Assembly: GCF_016919245.1 (NCBI RefSeq)
Contig: NZ_JAFEJA010000001.1
Span: 5,667,501-5,731,500 of the forward strand
Reading direction: 5' to 3'
Length of the DNA stretch: 64,000 nucleotides
Source of the DNA: Streptomyces zhihengii
GTDB lineage: Bacteria; Actinomycetota; Actinomycetes; Streptomycetales; Streptomycetaceae
Below the pieces are notes generated by a model, which was given only the letters and a program-made list of their open reading frames with translations, made no database searches and was not told the DNA's origin. Within the stretch, counting starts at the first letter, position 1; every line of letters starts with the position of its first letter. The position numbers and the translations under genes were made by a program. This document shows, piece after piece, positions 42,508-52,223 of the stretch.

Positions 42508-43365
42508 TCACAGCTCGGCCAGCAGCTCCGCCTTCTTGACGGAGAACTCCTCGTCGGTGACCAGGCCCGCCCCGTGCAGGTCTCCCAGGTGGCGTATGCG
42601 GTCGGCGATGTCCGCCGGGTCGCGGCGGGAGGCGCGGGCCGCCGCGAGGGCGGGCGCCGGCGCATGGGTGCGGACCGACTCCAGGATCGCGGCGGCGAAC
42701 GGCAGCGATTCGTGCACCGGCCCGTACCCGAGGCCGAAGACGACGGCCGCCGGGTCCTGGTCGGGCTGGGCGGGGCCGGGGTCGGCGTCCCGGCGCAGCA
42801 GCCGCAGATAGCCGTCGAGGATCTCCGGCGAACGCCATTCGACGCCACTCAGCTCGGACAGCGCGAAACTCTGGTCGCCCGCCTTCCACTTGGCGGTCGA
42901 CGCCCCCGTCCAGAACCAGCGGAACGCCACCTTCGAACCGTCGAACGAGGCCTTGCCGTCGTACGCCTTGAAGCCGAGCGGGCCCTCGGGCGCGGCCACC
43001 AGGTAGCGGTCGGCGGAGGATCCGGCGTCGGGGGAGAGGGCGGCGCGCAGTTCGTCGGCGTAGTACTCGGCGAGCGTCTCGCGCTCCGCCGGGAGCACCA
43101 GGCGGTACGGGTCCGAGGTGTCCTTGAGCTGGCCGGCGGCCGCCTCCATCAGCGGGTCGGCGCCCGGTCTGGGCTCGGCACGCAGCACCACCGTGCCCCG
43201 CTTGCCGGGGGAGAGCGTCACCCCGGCCAACGCCTCGTGCGGGATGCGCCGTTCACGCAGGGCCGAGAACAGCTTCGGCGTGCGGATTCCCCGTTCGAAG
43301 CGGATGAGCACGGAGTCGGTCTCGAACTCCCACGTGGCTTGAATTCCCGCCAGAACGTCACCCAT
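42508..43365 (-). CDS. DUF4429 protein with C-terminal SHOCT domain
   Basis: The 285-residue protein has two DUF4429 units, which resemble PH-like beta folds (EFETDSVLIRFERG and LGFKAYDGKASFDGSKVAFR regions). The end is a short SHOCT domain (DIADRIRHLGDLHGAGLVTD, EEFSVKKAELLAEL), a common oligomerisation tag. No catalytic or membrane segment is visible. ATG 43365 is preferred over ATG 43374 because a GAGG lies 4 bases before it and a TACGAT -10 box at 43373-43378 would make it nearly leaderless. The function is unknown. Confidence 0.88.
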   Translation of the reverse strand: MGDVLAGIQATWEFETDSVLIRFERGIRTPKLFSALRERRIPHEALAGVTLSPGKRGTVVLRAEPRPGADPLMEAAAGQLKDTSDPYRLVLPAERETLAEYYADELRAALSPDAGSSADRYLVAAPEGPLGFKAYDGKASFDGSKVAFRWFWTGASTAKWKAGDQSFALSELSGVEWRSPEILDGYLRLLRRDADPGPAQPDQDPAAVVFGLGYGPVHESLPFAAAILESVRTHAPAPALAAARASRRDPADIADRIRHLGDLHGAGLVTDEEFSVKKAELLAEL

Positions 43366-43372
43366 GTGCCTC

Positions 43373-43378
43373 ATCGTA
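43373..43378 (-). promoter_or_regulatory. -10 box TACGAT of the DUF4429 gene
   Basis: On the minus strand TACGAT lies seven bases before the ATG at 43365. It overlaps the alternative upstream ATG, which argues that the upstream ATG is not used. Confidence 0.4.
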
Positions 43379-43482
43379 TGCGGCCGACGCCTGTCCGTCG
43401 CCCCTGTGAGGCAAGCAGCTTCTGCGCCGCTCTACGCGCGTTGGGACCGCCGGTCACCGCAAAACCGGCCGGAATTCCGGCT

Positions 43483-44685
43483 TCAGGCGGCGGCGATGCC
43501 CAGGCGGCAGGAGTCGTCCCCGGCGGCGCAGCTGATGCCGTCGTACGCCCCGACGCCTATGGCGGCGAAGTTGTGCACGCTCTCCGTTCCCGGCTCGAAA
43601 TAGCCGGTGTGGCCGACGGCGCGTGCGGCCGAGACGACCCGCGCGCCGAACTCCGGGGTGACCGGGTCCTCGCCGTGTCCGAGGCCGCCGACCTCCAGGT
43701 GCGGCACGTCCTGGATCCAGTCGTCGCCGTCCCGGGTGGCCCACACCCGGGCGCTGGTACCGAGCCCCGCCACGTTTTCCGCGCGCATGCCGGGGCTGCC
43801 GGCCACGGCGACGTCCTCCACCCGCGCGGGCAGCCCGCGGGCCGCGACGCCGCAGACGACGGAGCCGTAGCTGTGGCAGAAGAGCGCGACCCGGGAGTTC
43901 CCCGGCAGCGCCTCGGTCAGCGCGGTCAGCCGGCGTGCACCGCTCTCGGCGAGCCGTCCGATCGCCGAGTCCACACCGACGCCCACGGGGGAGGTGTAGT
44001 CGGCCCAGGCGATGACGGCGGTCGGGACGCGGGGCGCCGCCGCCCGCTCGGCCGCGTACAGCGACTGCGCCATGCCGACGGGGGCGGTGTACTTGCGGTT
44101 GGTCTTCTGGAAGGTGAGGAGGTTGGTGTCGACGCCGGGCACGATCACGGAGACCCGCTCGGCCCGGTCGAGGTCGCCGAACACCTCGGCCACCCGGCCC
44201 GCGCCGGAGGGGTCGAAGGCGAGGATCTGGCGGTCCTCGTCCATCAGCGCCCGGAACCGGTGCATCCGGCGCACCGCCTCGTGGTGCCCGTCGGCGGTGA
44301 GCGCCGGATCGGCCACCCGGTCCCTCTCCTTGGACCACGAGGCGGCGAGCGCCTTCCGGTTCGCCCGGTAACGCAGGGTCACCGGAGCTCCGTCGAGATT
44401 CCCCACGACACGCGGATAGTCGGCGGCGAGCCGGGCACCCGCCCCCGTGCCGACCGAGGCGAAGAACGCCGCCAGCCGGGTCGGCCCGGCGTCCGGCGAC
44501 GGCAGCGCGCGTCCCTGGATCCTGGCCTTGTGCCAGGCGGTCAGTTCCGCGGCGAGAAGCGTGCGGGGGCCGGTCTGATGCCGTACGGCGGTCCACCCGG
44601 TGGTCGCCAGCATCATCAGCACGACCGTGAGGACGAACAGGGCGCGCCACGCGGTCGGAGTGGGGGTGGAGTCGAAGGAAGTCAC
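43483..44685 (-). CDS. Membrane-anchored alpha/beta hydrolase, DUF1023 family (copy 2)
   Basis: This 400-residue paralogue of the gene at 39098 starts at GTG 44685 with an N-terminal membrane helix (WRALFVLTVVLMMLATTGW). The same blocks are conserved: VVGNLDGAPVTLRY, FGDLDRAERVSVIVPGVD, the nucleophile elbow FCHSYGSVVCG and AVGHTGYFEPGTESV. It has a Cys-containing extra tail (DGISCAAGDDSCRLG) that could form a disulfide outside the cell. A TAGGGT -10 box lies 8 bases upstream. The substrate is unknown. Confidence 0.88.
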   Translation of the reverse strand: MTSFDSTPTPTAWRALFVLTVVLMMLATTGWTAVRHQTGPRTLLAAELTAWHKARIQGRALPSPDAGPTRLAAFFASVGTGAGARLAADYPRVVGNLDGAPVTLRYRANRKALAASWSKERDRVADPALTADGHHEAVRRMHRFRALMDEDRQILAFDPSGAGRVAEVFGDLDRAERVSVIVPGVDTNLLTFQKTNRKYTAPVGMAQSLYAAERAAAPRVPTAVIAWADYTSPVGVGVDSAIGRLAESGARRLTALTEALPGNSRVALFCHSYGSVVCGVAARGLPARVEDVAVAGSPGMRAENVAGLGTSARVWATRDGDDWIQDVPHLEVGGLGHGEDPVTPEFGARVVSAARAVGHTGYFEPGTESVHNFAAIGVGAYDGISCAAGDDSCRLGIAAA

Positions 44686-44693
44686 TGCGGGAC

Positions 44694-44699
44694 ACCCTA
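44694..44699 (-). promoter_or_regulatory. -10 box TAGGGT of the second DUF1023 gene
   Basis: On the minus strand TAGGGT is placed eight bases before GTG 44685; there is no Shine-Dalgarno sequence between. Confidence 0.4.
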
Positions 44700-44755
44700 G
44701 GAGACGCGTGCGCGCGCGTACGCACAGCGTGAGGCAGATCACGCGTGCGAGGGGA

Positions 44756-45454
44756 TTAGGACGCGGGAAGGTGAGGTTCCGTGTGCGCTGCGTGGGGGAC
44801 GGCCCCCGCCGCGACGGTGCCGGTGCCCCAGTCCCGGGCGAGCGCCGGTGTCAGGTGGTCGAGGAAGTCCTCGGTGATCCGGCGGATCGCCTCGGGGCTG
44901 AAGTCCTCGCCCTGGCTCCACAGCCGCCCGGTCACCCGCATCACCCCGCTGAAGGCGGCGACCACCACCCGCGGCCGTGGGTCGGCCGCCAGGTCGAGTC
45001 CCTCGCGTTCGGCGATCAGCCGCGCCAGCAGCTCCTCCGCCTCGGCCGAGCGCCGCAGATGCGCCGCGAGCAGTGCCGGGGTCGACTCGATCATCCGGAA
45101 GCCGCGCATGTGGAGGTCCAGGGGCACGATCTCGCAGACGGCCTCCTCGATCGTGTCCCAGGCGGCGAAGACCGCGCTGCGCATGGCCTCCAGGGGCGGC
45201 TCGCCCGGCGGGCGTGCGCGCAGCGCGTCGAGATAGTGGGCCTCCACCATCTCCTGGACGGCGAAGGCGACGTCCTCCTTGCTGGCGAAGTAGCGGAAGA
45301 AGGTGCGCTGCGAGACCTGGACGGCGTCCGTGATCTCGTCGACGGTGGTCTCCTCGTACCCCTGGGCGGTGAACAGTTCGAGGGCCACGCGCACCAGCGC
45401 GTCCCGGGTGCGCTGCTTCTTGCGGGCCCGCAGTCCGGTCGGTTCGACCGCCAC
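44756..45454 (-). CDS. TetR-family transcriptional repressor
   Basis: The 232-residue protein has an N-terminal TetR helix-turn-helix (TRDALVRVALELFTAQGYEE, TTVDEITDAVQVSQRTFFRYF, residues about 14-60) and an all-helical ligand domain with the form of regulators that control DHA2 efflux pumps. GTG 45454 is preferred (AAGGA 7 bases upstream); an ATG at 45508 is in frame but poorly placed. It is divergent from the MFS gene, and a 6-3-6 palindrome lies between them, so it probably represses the pump until a toxic ligand binds. Confidence 0.92.
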   Translation of the reverse strand: MAVEPTGLRARKKQRTRDALVRVALELFTAQGYEETTVDEITDAVQVSQRTFFRYFASKEDVAFAVQEMVEAHYLDALRARPPGEPPLEAMRSAVFAAWDTIEEAVCEIVPLDLHMRGFRMIESTPALLAAHLRRSAEAEELLARLIAEREGLDLAADPRPRVVVAAFSGVMRVTGRLWSQGEDFSPEAIRRITEDFLDHLTPALARDWGTGTVAAGAVPHAAHTEPHLPAS

Positions 45455-45632
45455 GTCACCGTCCTTGTTCCTCGGCGTCCTCGGCGTGCACGGCGGCGTA
45501 CGCGGCATGGGCTGCCTGCTCCGCCCGCGCTGCCTGCTCGTCGTTCTGCCGTCGTCCATCGGCGCTTTACGCGCTTTCCACCGGTTCAGGCTACCTGTGA
45601 GCCAGGCGACACCTACCGACGGCCGAAGTTGT

Positions 45633-45662
45633 TTGTCAACTGTCAGTCGCTGACATTAGCCT
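45633..45662 (+). promoter_or_regulatory. Promoter of the MFS gene with embedded TetR-type operator
   Basis: TTGTCA (45633-45638) and TAGCCT (45657-45662) are 18 bases apart; between and overlapping them lies the perfect palindrome TGTCAG-TCG-CTGACA (45641-45655). A repressor bound there would block RNA polymerase. The ATG follows the -10 by six bases, so the message is probably leaderless. Confidence 0.6.
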
Positions 45663-45668
45663 CCCCGT

Positions 45669-47291
45669 ATGACTAGTCAGACCACCGTCGACAAGGCGCC
45701 GCGAGAGCCGGACGGTCACCGGGACGAGCTGCCCGCACCCGCCAAGGGACTGCGCGGCCACCCCTGGCTGACCCTGTTCGCCGTGGCCATCGGCGTGATG
45801 ATGGTGGCGCTGGACGGCACCATCGTCGCGATCGCCAACCCGGCCATCCAGAAGGACCTGGGCGCCTCGCTGTCGGAGGTCCAGTGGATCACCAACGGCT
45901 ACCTGCTCGCCCTCGCCGTCGCGCTGATCACGGCCGGCAAGCTGGGCGACCGCTTCGGCCACCGGCAGACCTTCCTGATCGGTATCGCCGGCTTCGCCGC
46001 CGCGTCCGCCGCGATCGGCCTGTCCGACTCCATCGCCCTGGTGATCGTCTTCCGTATCTTCCAGGGCCTCTTCGGCGCCCTGCTGATGCCGGCCGCGCTC
46101 GGCCTGCTGCGCGCCACCTTCCCGGCCGAGAAGCTCAACATGGCCATCGGTATCTGGGGCATGGTCATCGGCGCCTCCACCGCCGGCGGCCCGATCGTCG
46201 GCGGTCTGCTCGTCGAGCACGTGAGCTGGCAGTCGGTCTTCTTCATCAACGTGCCCGTCGGCGTCGTCGCGCTCGCCTTCGGCCTCGTGATCCTGAGGGA
46301 CCACCGCGCCGAGAACGCGCCGCGCTCCTTCGACATCCCCGGCATCGTGCTGCTGTCCGGCGCCATGGGAGCCCTGGTCTACGGCCTCATCAAGGCGGGC
46401 GAGTCCTGGGGCTGGGGCGGCACCAACACCTGGCTCTGCCTCGGCGGCGCGGTGATCCTCTTCGTGCTCTTCGCCGTCTGGGAGACCAAGGTGAAGGAGC
46501 CGCTGATCCCGCTCGGGATGTTCCGCTCCGTGCCGCTCTCGGCCGGCACGGTCCTGATGGTCCTGATGGCCTTCGCCTTCATGGGCGGCCTCTTCTTCGT
46601 GACCTTCTACCTCCAGGGCGTCCGCGGCCTGAGCCCGGTCGACAGCGGTCTGCGGCTGCTGCCGCTCACCGCGATGATGATCGTCTCCTCGCCGCTGGCC
46701 GGCCTGCTGATCACCAAGTTCGGCCCGCGCGTCCCGCTGGTCGGCGGCATGGTCTGCACCGCGGCCGCGATGTTCGGGATGACCACCCTCACCGACGGCA
46801 CCGGCACCTTCGCCATGTCCCTCTGGTTCGCCCTGCTCGGCCTCGGCCTCGCCCCCGTGATGGTCGGCGCCACCGAGGTCATCGTCGGCAACGCCCCGCT
46901 GGAGCTGTCCGGCGTGGCCGGCGGCCTCCAGCAGGCCGCGATGCAGGTCGGCGGCGCGCTCGGCACGGCCGTCCTCGGCGCGGTGATGTCCTCCAAGGTC
47001 AGCGCCGAGTTCGCGGACAACTGGCAGGCGGCGGGGATCCCCGTCCCGGCCGACCCCCGGCTGGAGGAGGCCGCCGAGTTCGGCGCCGTCCCCGGCGAGC
47101 TGGCCCAGGCGCCCGGAATGACGCCCGACCTGCTCACTCTTATCGGTGACGTCATCCATGACACGTTCATGTCCGGCATGGGCCTGGCGTTCACCGTCGC
47201 CGGCGTCGTCGCCGTGGTCGCGGCCCTGGTCGCCACCCTGACCAAGCGCGGCGAGAACGCGGACGCCGGTGCCGGAGTCGGCCACATCTGA
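45669..47291 (+). CDS. DHA2-type MFS drug efflux transporter (EmrB/QacA)
   Basis: The 540-residue protein has about 14 membrane helices. Motifs of the drug:H+ antiporter-2 family are present: LDGTIVAIANPAIQKDLG in helix 1, WITNGYLLALAVALITAGKL with GDRFGHRQ in loop 2-3, and GIWGMVIGASTAGGPIVGG in helix 5 (motif C). Such pumps export antibiotics, dyes or cationic drugs in exchange for protons. The control region carries a TetR-type operator, and the TetR gene is divergent. The C-terminus faces the cytosol. The substrate is unknown. Confidence 0.95.
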   Translation: MTSQTTVDKAPREPDGHRDELPAPAKGLRGHPWLTLFAVAIGVMMVALDGTIVAIANPAIQKDLGASLSEVQWITNGYLLALAVALITAGKLGDRFGHRQTFLIGIAGFAAASAAIGLSDSIALVIVFRIFQGLFGALLMPAALGLLRATFPAEKLNMAIGIWGMVIGASTAGGPIVGGLLVEHVSWQSVFFINVPVGVVALAFGLVILRDHRAENAPRSFDIPGIVLLSGAMGALVYGLIKAGESWGWGGTNTWLCLGGAVILFVLFAVWETKVKEPLIPLGMFRSVPLSAGTVLMVLMAFAFMGGLFFVTFYLQGVRGLSPVDSGLRLLPLTAMMIVSSPLAGLLITKFGPRVPLVGGMVCTAAAMFGMTTLTDGTGTFAMSLWFALLGLGLAPVMVGATEVIVGNAPLELSGVAGGLQQAAMQVGGALGTAVLGAVMSSKVSAEFADNWQAAGIPVPADPRLEEAAEFGAVPGELAQAPGMTPDLLTLIGDVIHDTFMSGMGLAFTVAGVVAVVAALVATLTKRGENADAGAGVGHI

Positions 47292-47330
47292 CCCGGCCGA
47301 CGCCCCCGGCGGCGTCAACCGCACGCCCAC

Positions 47331-47364
47331 GACGGCCCCGCCGGATGCCTCCGGCGGGGCCGTC
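47331..47364. terminator. Hairpin terminator after the MFS gene
   Basis: A perfect 15-bp stem (GACGGCCCCGCCGGA with its complement) and a 4-base loop, 40 bases after the MFS stop codon. Confidence 0.85.
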
Positions 47365-47463
47365 GCCTATCCGGATGATCATGGACGCGGGGCCTACCGG
47401 CGCCCCGGCCCCCGGGTCACGCTGCGAAGCGTCCGATCCGCACCAGCACGGGGGTCCCCTCAC

Positions 47464-47907
47464 ATGCGCCGACACACACCCATGCGCCGACACACACGCC
47501 GTCCGTCCGCCCGCACCGCCGCGGCCGCGGTCCTGGTGGCCGCCGCCCTGATCCCGCCCGCCCTCGGGCCGGTGGGCGCCGCCACCGCGGCGCCGGCCGT
47601 CCCGCCGCCGTCCGCGGCGCCGCGCCTCGGCTCCTGCGGGGCCGGCGAGCTGTGCCTCTGGACCACCGGGGGCTTCCAGGGCGCGCGCCGGGTCCACGAG
47701 CTGTCCGGCCTCGACATCGAGAGCTGCACGGCGCTTCCCGGCGGCGCCACCGCCGCCTCCCTCGCCAACCGCACCGGCCGCCCGGTCACCACCTACCAGT
47801 CCGCGGAGTGCGCCGAGACCGGCGAGTTCGAGACCTATCCGGGCACCGGCACCTGGGTCCCCGAGTCGCCGTACCGGATCCGCGCGTTCAAGGTCTGGGA
47901 GAGATGA
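47464..47907 (+). CDS. Small secreted protein, peptidase inhibitor I36-like
   Basis: A signal peptide (RTAAAAVLVAAALIPPALGPVGAATAA-type, split around residue 25) is followed by a mature domain of about 95 residues with the pattern CGAGELCLWTTGGFQG and YPGTGTWVP. This is the beta/gamma-crystallin-like fold of the I36/SMPI group, with paired Cys for disulfides. Members inhibit metalloproteases or are just stable surface proteins. ATG 47464 or the ATG at 47482 could be the start: the first 18 bases are duplicated (MRRHTPMRRHT). Confidence 0.75.
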   Translation: MRRHTPMRRHTRRPSARTAAAAVLVAAALIPPALGPVGAATAAPAVPPPSAAPRLGSCGAGELCLWTTGGFQGARRVHELSGLDIESCTALPGGATAASLANRTGRPVTTYQSAECAETGEFETYPGTGTWVPESPYRIRAFKVWER

Positions 47908-47909
47908 GA

Positions 47910-47951
47910 GAAGGGGGTGTGCGGGGCCTCGCGGCCCCGCACACCCCCTTC
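47910..47951. terminator. Bidirectional terminator between the I36-like gene and aceE
   Basis: A perfect 19-bp stem (left 47910-47928, right 47933-47951) with a TCGC loop fills the gap between the two converging genes. Confidence 0.9.
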
Positions 47952-47963
47952 GTCACGAGCGGG

Positions 47964-50696
47964 TCAGGCGTCGCCGCCCTCCGCGCCCGGGTCGGCCGCG
48001 GCCACGTCGAGCAGCTGGTAGCGGTCGATCGCCTGCTTCAGCACCCCGCGGTCCACCTTGCCGTCACGGGCCAGATCCGTCAGCACCGCCAGCACGATCG
48101 ACTGCGCGTCGATGTGGAAGTACCGGCGGGCGGCACCGCGGGTGTCCGCGAAGCCGAAGCCGTCCGCGCCGAGCGAGGTGTACGCGCCCGGCACCCAGCG
48201 CGAGATCTGGTCCGGCACGGAACGCATCCAGTCCGACACGGCCACGAACGGGCCCTCGGCGCCGGACAGCTTGCGCGTCACGTACGGCACCCGCTGCTCC
48301 TCCTCGGGGTGCAGCAGATTGTGCCGGTCCGCCTCGACGGCCTCGCGGCGCAGCTCGTTCCACGAGGTCGCGGACCACACGTCGGCCCGGACGTTCCACT
48401 CCTCGGCGAGGATGCGCTGGGCCTCGACGGCCCACGGCACCGCGACACCGGACGCCATGATCTGCGCCGGGATCTGCCCCTGCTCGCCGCGGCGGAACAG
48501 GTGGATGCCCTTGACGATGCCCTCGGCGTCCACGTCCGCCGGCTCGGCCGGGTGCTGGATCGGCTCGTTGTAGACGGTCAGGTAGTAGAAGACGTCCTCG
48601 GCCTCCGGGCCGTACATCCGCCGCAGACCGTCCTGGACGATGTGCGCGATCTCGAAGCCGAACGCCGGGTCGTAGGCGACACAGCCCGGGTTGGTGGAGG
48701 CGAGGAGCTGCGAGTGGCCGTCGGCGTGCTGGAGGCCCTCGCCGGTCAGCGTCGTGCGGCCCGCGGTGGCGCCGAGGACGAAGCCGCGCGCGAGCTGGTC
48801 GGCCATCTGCCAGAACTGGTCGCCGGTCCGCTGGAACCCGAACATCGAGTAGAAGACGTACACCGGGATCAGCGGCTCGCCGTGGGTGGCGTACGCGGAG
48901 CCGGCGGCGATCAGCGAGGCGGTGCAGCCGGCCTCCGAGATGCCGTCGTGCAGCATCTGCCCGGTCGGCGACTCCTTGTAGGCGAGCAGCAGCTCCCGGT
49001 CCACGGCCTCGTACTGCTGGCCGAGCGGGTTGTAGATCTTCGCGCTCGGGAAGAACGAGTCCATGCCGAAGGTGCGGTACTCGTCCGGCGCGATCAGCAC
49101 GAAGCGCTTGCCGATCTCCTTGTCCCGCATGAGGTCCTTCAGCAGCCGGACGAACGCCATGGTGGTGGCGATCGACTGCTGACCGGAGCCCTTCTTCACG
49201 GCCGCGTACGTCTTGTCGCCCGGCAGCTCCAGCGGCTTCGCCCGCACGACACGGGTGGGCACGTAACCGCCCAGACCCTTGCGGCGGTCGTGCATGTACT
49301 GGATCTCCTCCGAGTCCCGGCCCGGGTGGTAGTACGGCGGCAGGCCGGAGTCGAGCTGCTCGTCGGTGATCGGGATGTGCAGCCGGTCGCGGAAGCCCTT
49401 GAGGTCGGCGACGGTCAGCTTCTTCATCTGGTGGGTGGCGTTGCGGCCCTCGAAGTTCGGCCCGAGGGTCCAGCCCTTGACCGTCTGCGCGAGGATCACC
49501 GTCGGCTGGCCCTTGTGCTCGCGCGCCGCCGCGTACGCCGCGTAGATCTTGCGGTGGTCGTGACCGCCGCGGCCCAGCATCAGGATCTGGTGGTCGGTCA
49601 TGTTCTCGACCATGGAGCGCAGCCGGTGGTCGCCGCCGAAGAAGTGGTCGCGGATGTACGAGCCGGTCTCGGTCGCGTACGTCTGGAACTGGCCGTCGGG
49701 CGTGGTGTTCAGCTTGTTGACCAGCACGCCGTCGCGGTCCTGCGCGAGCAGCGGGTCCCAGGTGCGGTCCCAGACCAGCTTGATCACGTTCCAGCCGGCG
49801 CCGCGGAACTGCGACTCCAGCTCCTGGATGATCTTGCCGTTGCCGCGCACCGGGCCGTCGAGGCGCTGGAGGTTGCAGTTCACCACGAAGGTGAGGTTGT
49901 CCAGGCCCTCACGGGCGGCGATGGAGAGCTGGCCCAGCGACTCGGGCTCGTCCATCTCGCCGTCGCCGAGGTAGGCCCACACGTGCGAGTCGGAGGTGTC
50001 GGCGATGCCGCGCGCCTCCATGTAGCGGTTCATGCGCGCCTGGTAGATGGCGCCGAGCGGGCCGAGGCCCATGGAGACGGTGGGGAACTCCCAGAAGTCC
50101 GGCATCAGCCGCGGGTGCGGGTAGCTGGACAGGCCGTACGGGGCCTTCGACTTCTCCTGCCGGAAGGAGTCGAGCTGCTGCTCGCTGAGGCGGTCCAGCA
50201 GGAACGCGCGCGCGTAGATACCGGGGGAGGCGTGGCCCTGGAAGAAGATCTGGTCGCCGCCCCTGCCGTCGTCCTTGCCCCGGAAGAAGTGGTTGAAGCC
50301 CACGTCGTAGAGGGAGGCGGAGGAGGCGAAGGTGGCGATGTGGCCGCCGACGCCGATGCCGGGACGCTGCGCGCGGGAGACCATCACCGCGGCGTTCCAG
50401 CGGGTGGCGTTGAGGACCTTGCGCTCGATCTCCTCGTTGCCGGGGAAGAACGGCTCGTCCCGGGTGGCGATGGTGTTGACGTAGTCGGTGCTGCGCATCT
50501 CCGGCACGGCCACGCGCTTCTCGCGGGCCCGCTCGATGAGGCGGAGCATCAGATAGCGGGCGCGTTCGCGGCCCCGCTCGTCGACGGCGGCGTCGAGGGA
50601 GTCCAGCCACTCCTTCGTCTCTTCGGGATCGAAGTCGGGGACCTGGCTGGGAAGGCCGCCAATGATGATCGGGTTGCGATCGGATCCGGAAGCCAC
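47964..50696 (-). CDS. aceE: Pyruvate dehydrogenase E1 component, homodimeric
   Basis: AceE decarboxylates pyruvate with thiamine diphosphate and passes the acetyl group to the E2 lipoyl domain. From GTG 50696 the product has 910 residues, normal for the homodimeric actinobacterial and enterobacterial type. Landmarks are [38 protein letters not shown], the ThDP/Mg motif [10 protein letters not shown] up to [15 protein letters not shown], and the C-terminal YMLLDVAA-like [18 protein letters not shown] stands 6 bases before the start. It is a single gene, divergent from the DUF3052/ahpE pair, as in Mycobacterium. Confidence 0.97.
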   Translation of the reverse strand: MASGSDRNPIIIGGLPSQVPDFDPEETKEWLDSLDAAVDERGRERARYLMLRLIERAREKRVAVPEMRSTDYVNTIATRDEPFFPGNEEIERKVLNATRWNAAVMVSRAQRPGIGVGGHIATFASSASLYDVGFNHFFRGKDDGRGGDQIFFQGHASPGIYARAFLLDRLSEQQLDSFRQEKSKAPYGLSSYPHPRLMPDFWEFPTVSMGLGPLGAIYQARMNRYMEARGIADTSDSHVWAYLGDGEMDEPESLGQLSIAAREGLDNLTFVVNCNLQRLDGPVRGNGKIIQELESQFRGAGWNVIKLVWDRTWDPLLAQDRDGVLVNKLNTTPDGQFQTYATETGSYIRDHFFGGDHRLRSMVENMTDHQILMLGRGGHDHRKIYAAYAAAREHKGQPTVILAQTVKGWTLGPNFEGRNATHQMKKLTVADLKGFRDRLHIPITDEQLDSGLPPYYHPGRDSEEIQYMHDRRKGLGGYVPTRVVRAKPLELPGDKTYAAVKKGSGQQSIATTMAFVRLLKDLMRDKEIGKRFVLIAPDEYRTFGMDSFFPSAKIYNPLGQQYEAVDRELLLAYKESPTGQMLHDGISEAGCTASLIAAGSAYATHGEPLIPVYVFYSMFGFQRTGDQFWQMADQLARGFVLGATAGRTTLTGEGLQHADGHSQLLASTNPGCVAYDPAFGFEIAHIVQDGLRRMYGPEAEDVFYYLTVYNEPIQHPAEPADVDAEGIVKGIHLFRRGEQGQIPAQIMASGVAVPWAVEAQRILAEEWNVRADVWSATSWNELRREAVEADRHNLLHPEEEQRVPYVTRKLSGAEGPFVAVSDWMRSVPDQISRWVPGAYTSLGADGFGFADTRGAARRYFHIDAQSIVLAVLTDLARDGKVDRGVLKQAIDRYQLLDVAAADPGAEGGDA

Positions 50697-51171
50697 GCTA
50701 TTCCTTCGCTGTTGGGCGCCTGCCGCCACACGAGGCGGGAAGACGCACTGACGTGATGACGGACGAGCTGTCGCACCGCCTCCATCGTGTACCGCGGGGA
50801 GGCGTACGTCACCTCTACCGAGGGGTAACCCCCGTACTCCATGACATCGGGCGCCGGGCCCCGGTGCGGGACCGGTCAAATCGCAACCTTACGCCCAAGG
50901 CGTTCATGCGTTTCGTTCGGCCGTTCGGTTCCGATTGCCGGATCGAGGGGTAGGTATGCCGCGAAGGGTGATCAAAGGGGCGTACCGGCTCCGGGGTGCG
51001 GTCGCGGCTCCTGCGCGGAGTTGCGCCGAGACGGCCCCAAACGTCACCGTTTCGGCGGTCCCTGTGGCCGGGTACTTGCGCGATCGGGCCCGCCCGTGTG
51101 GACTACGGTCAACGTCACGCCTGTGCGCGTGGCCGCAGGCATTCCCAAGAATCAAGATCAGGAGGCAAGCC
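50697..51171. other. 475-bp divergent control region between aceE and the DUF3052 gene
   Basis: No gene is convincing here. The left 200 bp should hold the aceE promoter; a short palindrome GGGGTTACCCC-like core (about 50823-50833, minus strand) is the only symmetric element I see. The right part holds the DUF3052 promoter listed separately. TTCG repeats (TTTCGTTCGGCCGTTCGG, 50910-50927) lie in the middle. A metabolic regulator may bind the region. Confidence 0.4.
51076..51104 (+). promoter_or_regulatory. Candidate promoter of the DUF3052 gene
   Basis: TTGCGC (51076-51081) and TGGACT (51099-51104) are 17 bases apart, a fair vegetative match. The leader would be about 60 bases and includes the AGGAGG-like sequence before GTG 51172. 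Confidence 0.45.
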
Positions 51172-51603
51172 GTGAGCGCGACCGCGGACCACGCGGAGAC
51201 GAACCTGGCCGTAAGGCTGGGTTTCCAGCCCGACCAGGTGGTCCAGGAGATCGGCTACGACGACGACGTCGATATGGAACTGCGCGAGGCCATTGAGGAG
51301 GCCATCGGCAGCGACCTCGTCGACGAGGAGTACGACGACGTGGCCGACGCCGTGGTGCTCTGGTTCCGTGACGACGACGGGGACCTGACGGATGCGCTGG
51401 TCGATGCCATCGCGTACATGGAAGAGGGCGGCCAGATCCTCCTGCTGACGCCGAAGACGGGCCGTGACGGCTACGTCGAGCCCAGCGACATCGGCGAGGC
51501 CGCCACCACCGCGGGCCTGTCGCAGACCAAGAGCGTCAGCGCCGGCAAGGAATGGGCGGGCACCCGCCTGGTCACGCCGAAGGCGGCGGCCAAGAAGCGC
51601 TGA
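51172..51603 (+). CDS. DUF3052 family protein
   Basis: The acidic 143-residue product ([55 protein letters not shown]) matches the actinobacterial DUF3052 family. In Mycobacterium tuberculosis the corresponding gene (Rv2239c, from memory) also stands between aceE and ahpE, so the neighbourhood is ancient. The function is unknown; no enzyme motif or membrane segment is visible. GTG 51172 is preceded by GGAGG about 8 bases upstream. Confidence 0.9.
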   Translation: MSATADHAETNLAVRLGFQPDQVVQEIGYDDDVDMELREAIEEAIGSDLVDEEYDDVADAVVLWFRDDDGDLTDALVDAIAYMEEGGQILLLTPKTGRDGYVEPSDIGEAATTAGLSQTKSVSAGKEWAGTRLVTPKAAAKKR

Positions 51604-51658
51604 GGTCCCGCAGGCGGCACGGTGCCCGCCGCGGACCGCGGAGCGTCCCGACAGCATC

Positions 51659-51697
51659 GCGAGGCCCCCGCCGACATCTCGTCGGCGGGGGCCTCGC
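51659..51697. terminator. Hairpin terminator after the DUF3052 gene
   Basis: A perfect 17-bp stem (GCGAGGCCCCCGCCGAC and its complement) with a 5-base loop (51676-51680) lies 56 bases after the stop codon. It separates DUF3052 from the peroxiredoxin gene. Confidence 0.85.
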
Positions 51698-51764
51698 GCA
51701 TGCCCGGCACGTACTGCGTAGGGTGGGCTTTCACCGGTTCGGCCCACTGAAGGGATGCGTTTCC

Positions 51765-52223
51765 ATGGCGATCGAGGTCGGCGACAAGGCTCCTGAGTTC
51801 ACCCTCAAGGACAACCACGGCCGCACCGTCTCGCTCTCGGACTTCCGCGGCGAGAAGAACGTCGTGCTGCTCTTCTACCCGTTCGCCTTCACCGGCGTGT
51901 GCACGGGTGAGCTGTGCGCCCTGCGCGACGAGCTGCCCGCCTTCGTGAACGACGACACCCAGCTCCTCGCCGTCTCCAACGACTCCATCCACACCCTGCG
52001 CGTCTTCGCCGAGCAGGAGGGCCTGGAGTACCCGCTGCTGTCCGACTTCTGGCCGCACGGCGAGGTCTCCAGCGCCTACGGGGTCTTCGACGAGGAGAAG
52101 GGCTGCGCGGTCCGCGGCACCTTCATCATCGACAAGGAGGGCGTGGTGCGCTGGACGGTCGTCAACGGCCTGCCGGACGCCCGCGACCTCAACGAATACG
52201 TGGCGGCGCTCGGTACCCTCTGA
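51765..52223 (+). CDS. ahpE: AhpE-type peroxiredoxin
   Basis: The 152-residue enzyme reduces hydroperoxides. The peroxidatic Cys46 lies in [14 protein letters not shown], followed by Cys51, and Arg is provided by [12 protein letters not shown]. Its length and the neighbouring DUF3052 gene match mycobacterial AhpE (1-Cys peroxiredoxin). ATG 51765 has AAGGGA about 12 bases upstream. It has its own transcription unit, since a terminator precedes it. Whether Cys51 acts as resolving residue cannot be decided from the sequence. Confidence 0.9.
   Translation: MAIEVGDKAPEFTLKDNHGRTVSLSDFRGEKNVVLLFYPFAFTGVCTGELCALRDELPAFVNDDTQLLAVSNDSIHTLRVFAEQEGLEYPLLSDFWPHGEVSSAYGVFDEEKGCAVRGTFIIDKEGVVRWTVVNGLPDARDLNEYVAALGTL

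Noticed and set aside
47269..47463. An upstream start of the I36-like gene at 47269
   Set aside because: That part overlaps the MFS stop and its terminator hairpin and would place 65 disordered residues before the signal peptide.
51700..51764. A possible tRNA-like GGTTCGG before the peroxiredoxin gene
   Set aside because: No cloverleaf can be folded around it: the acceptor and anticodon stems are missing.
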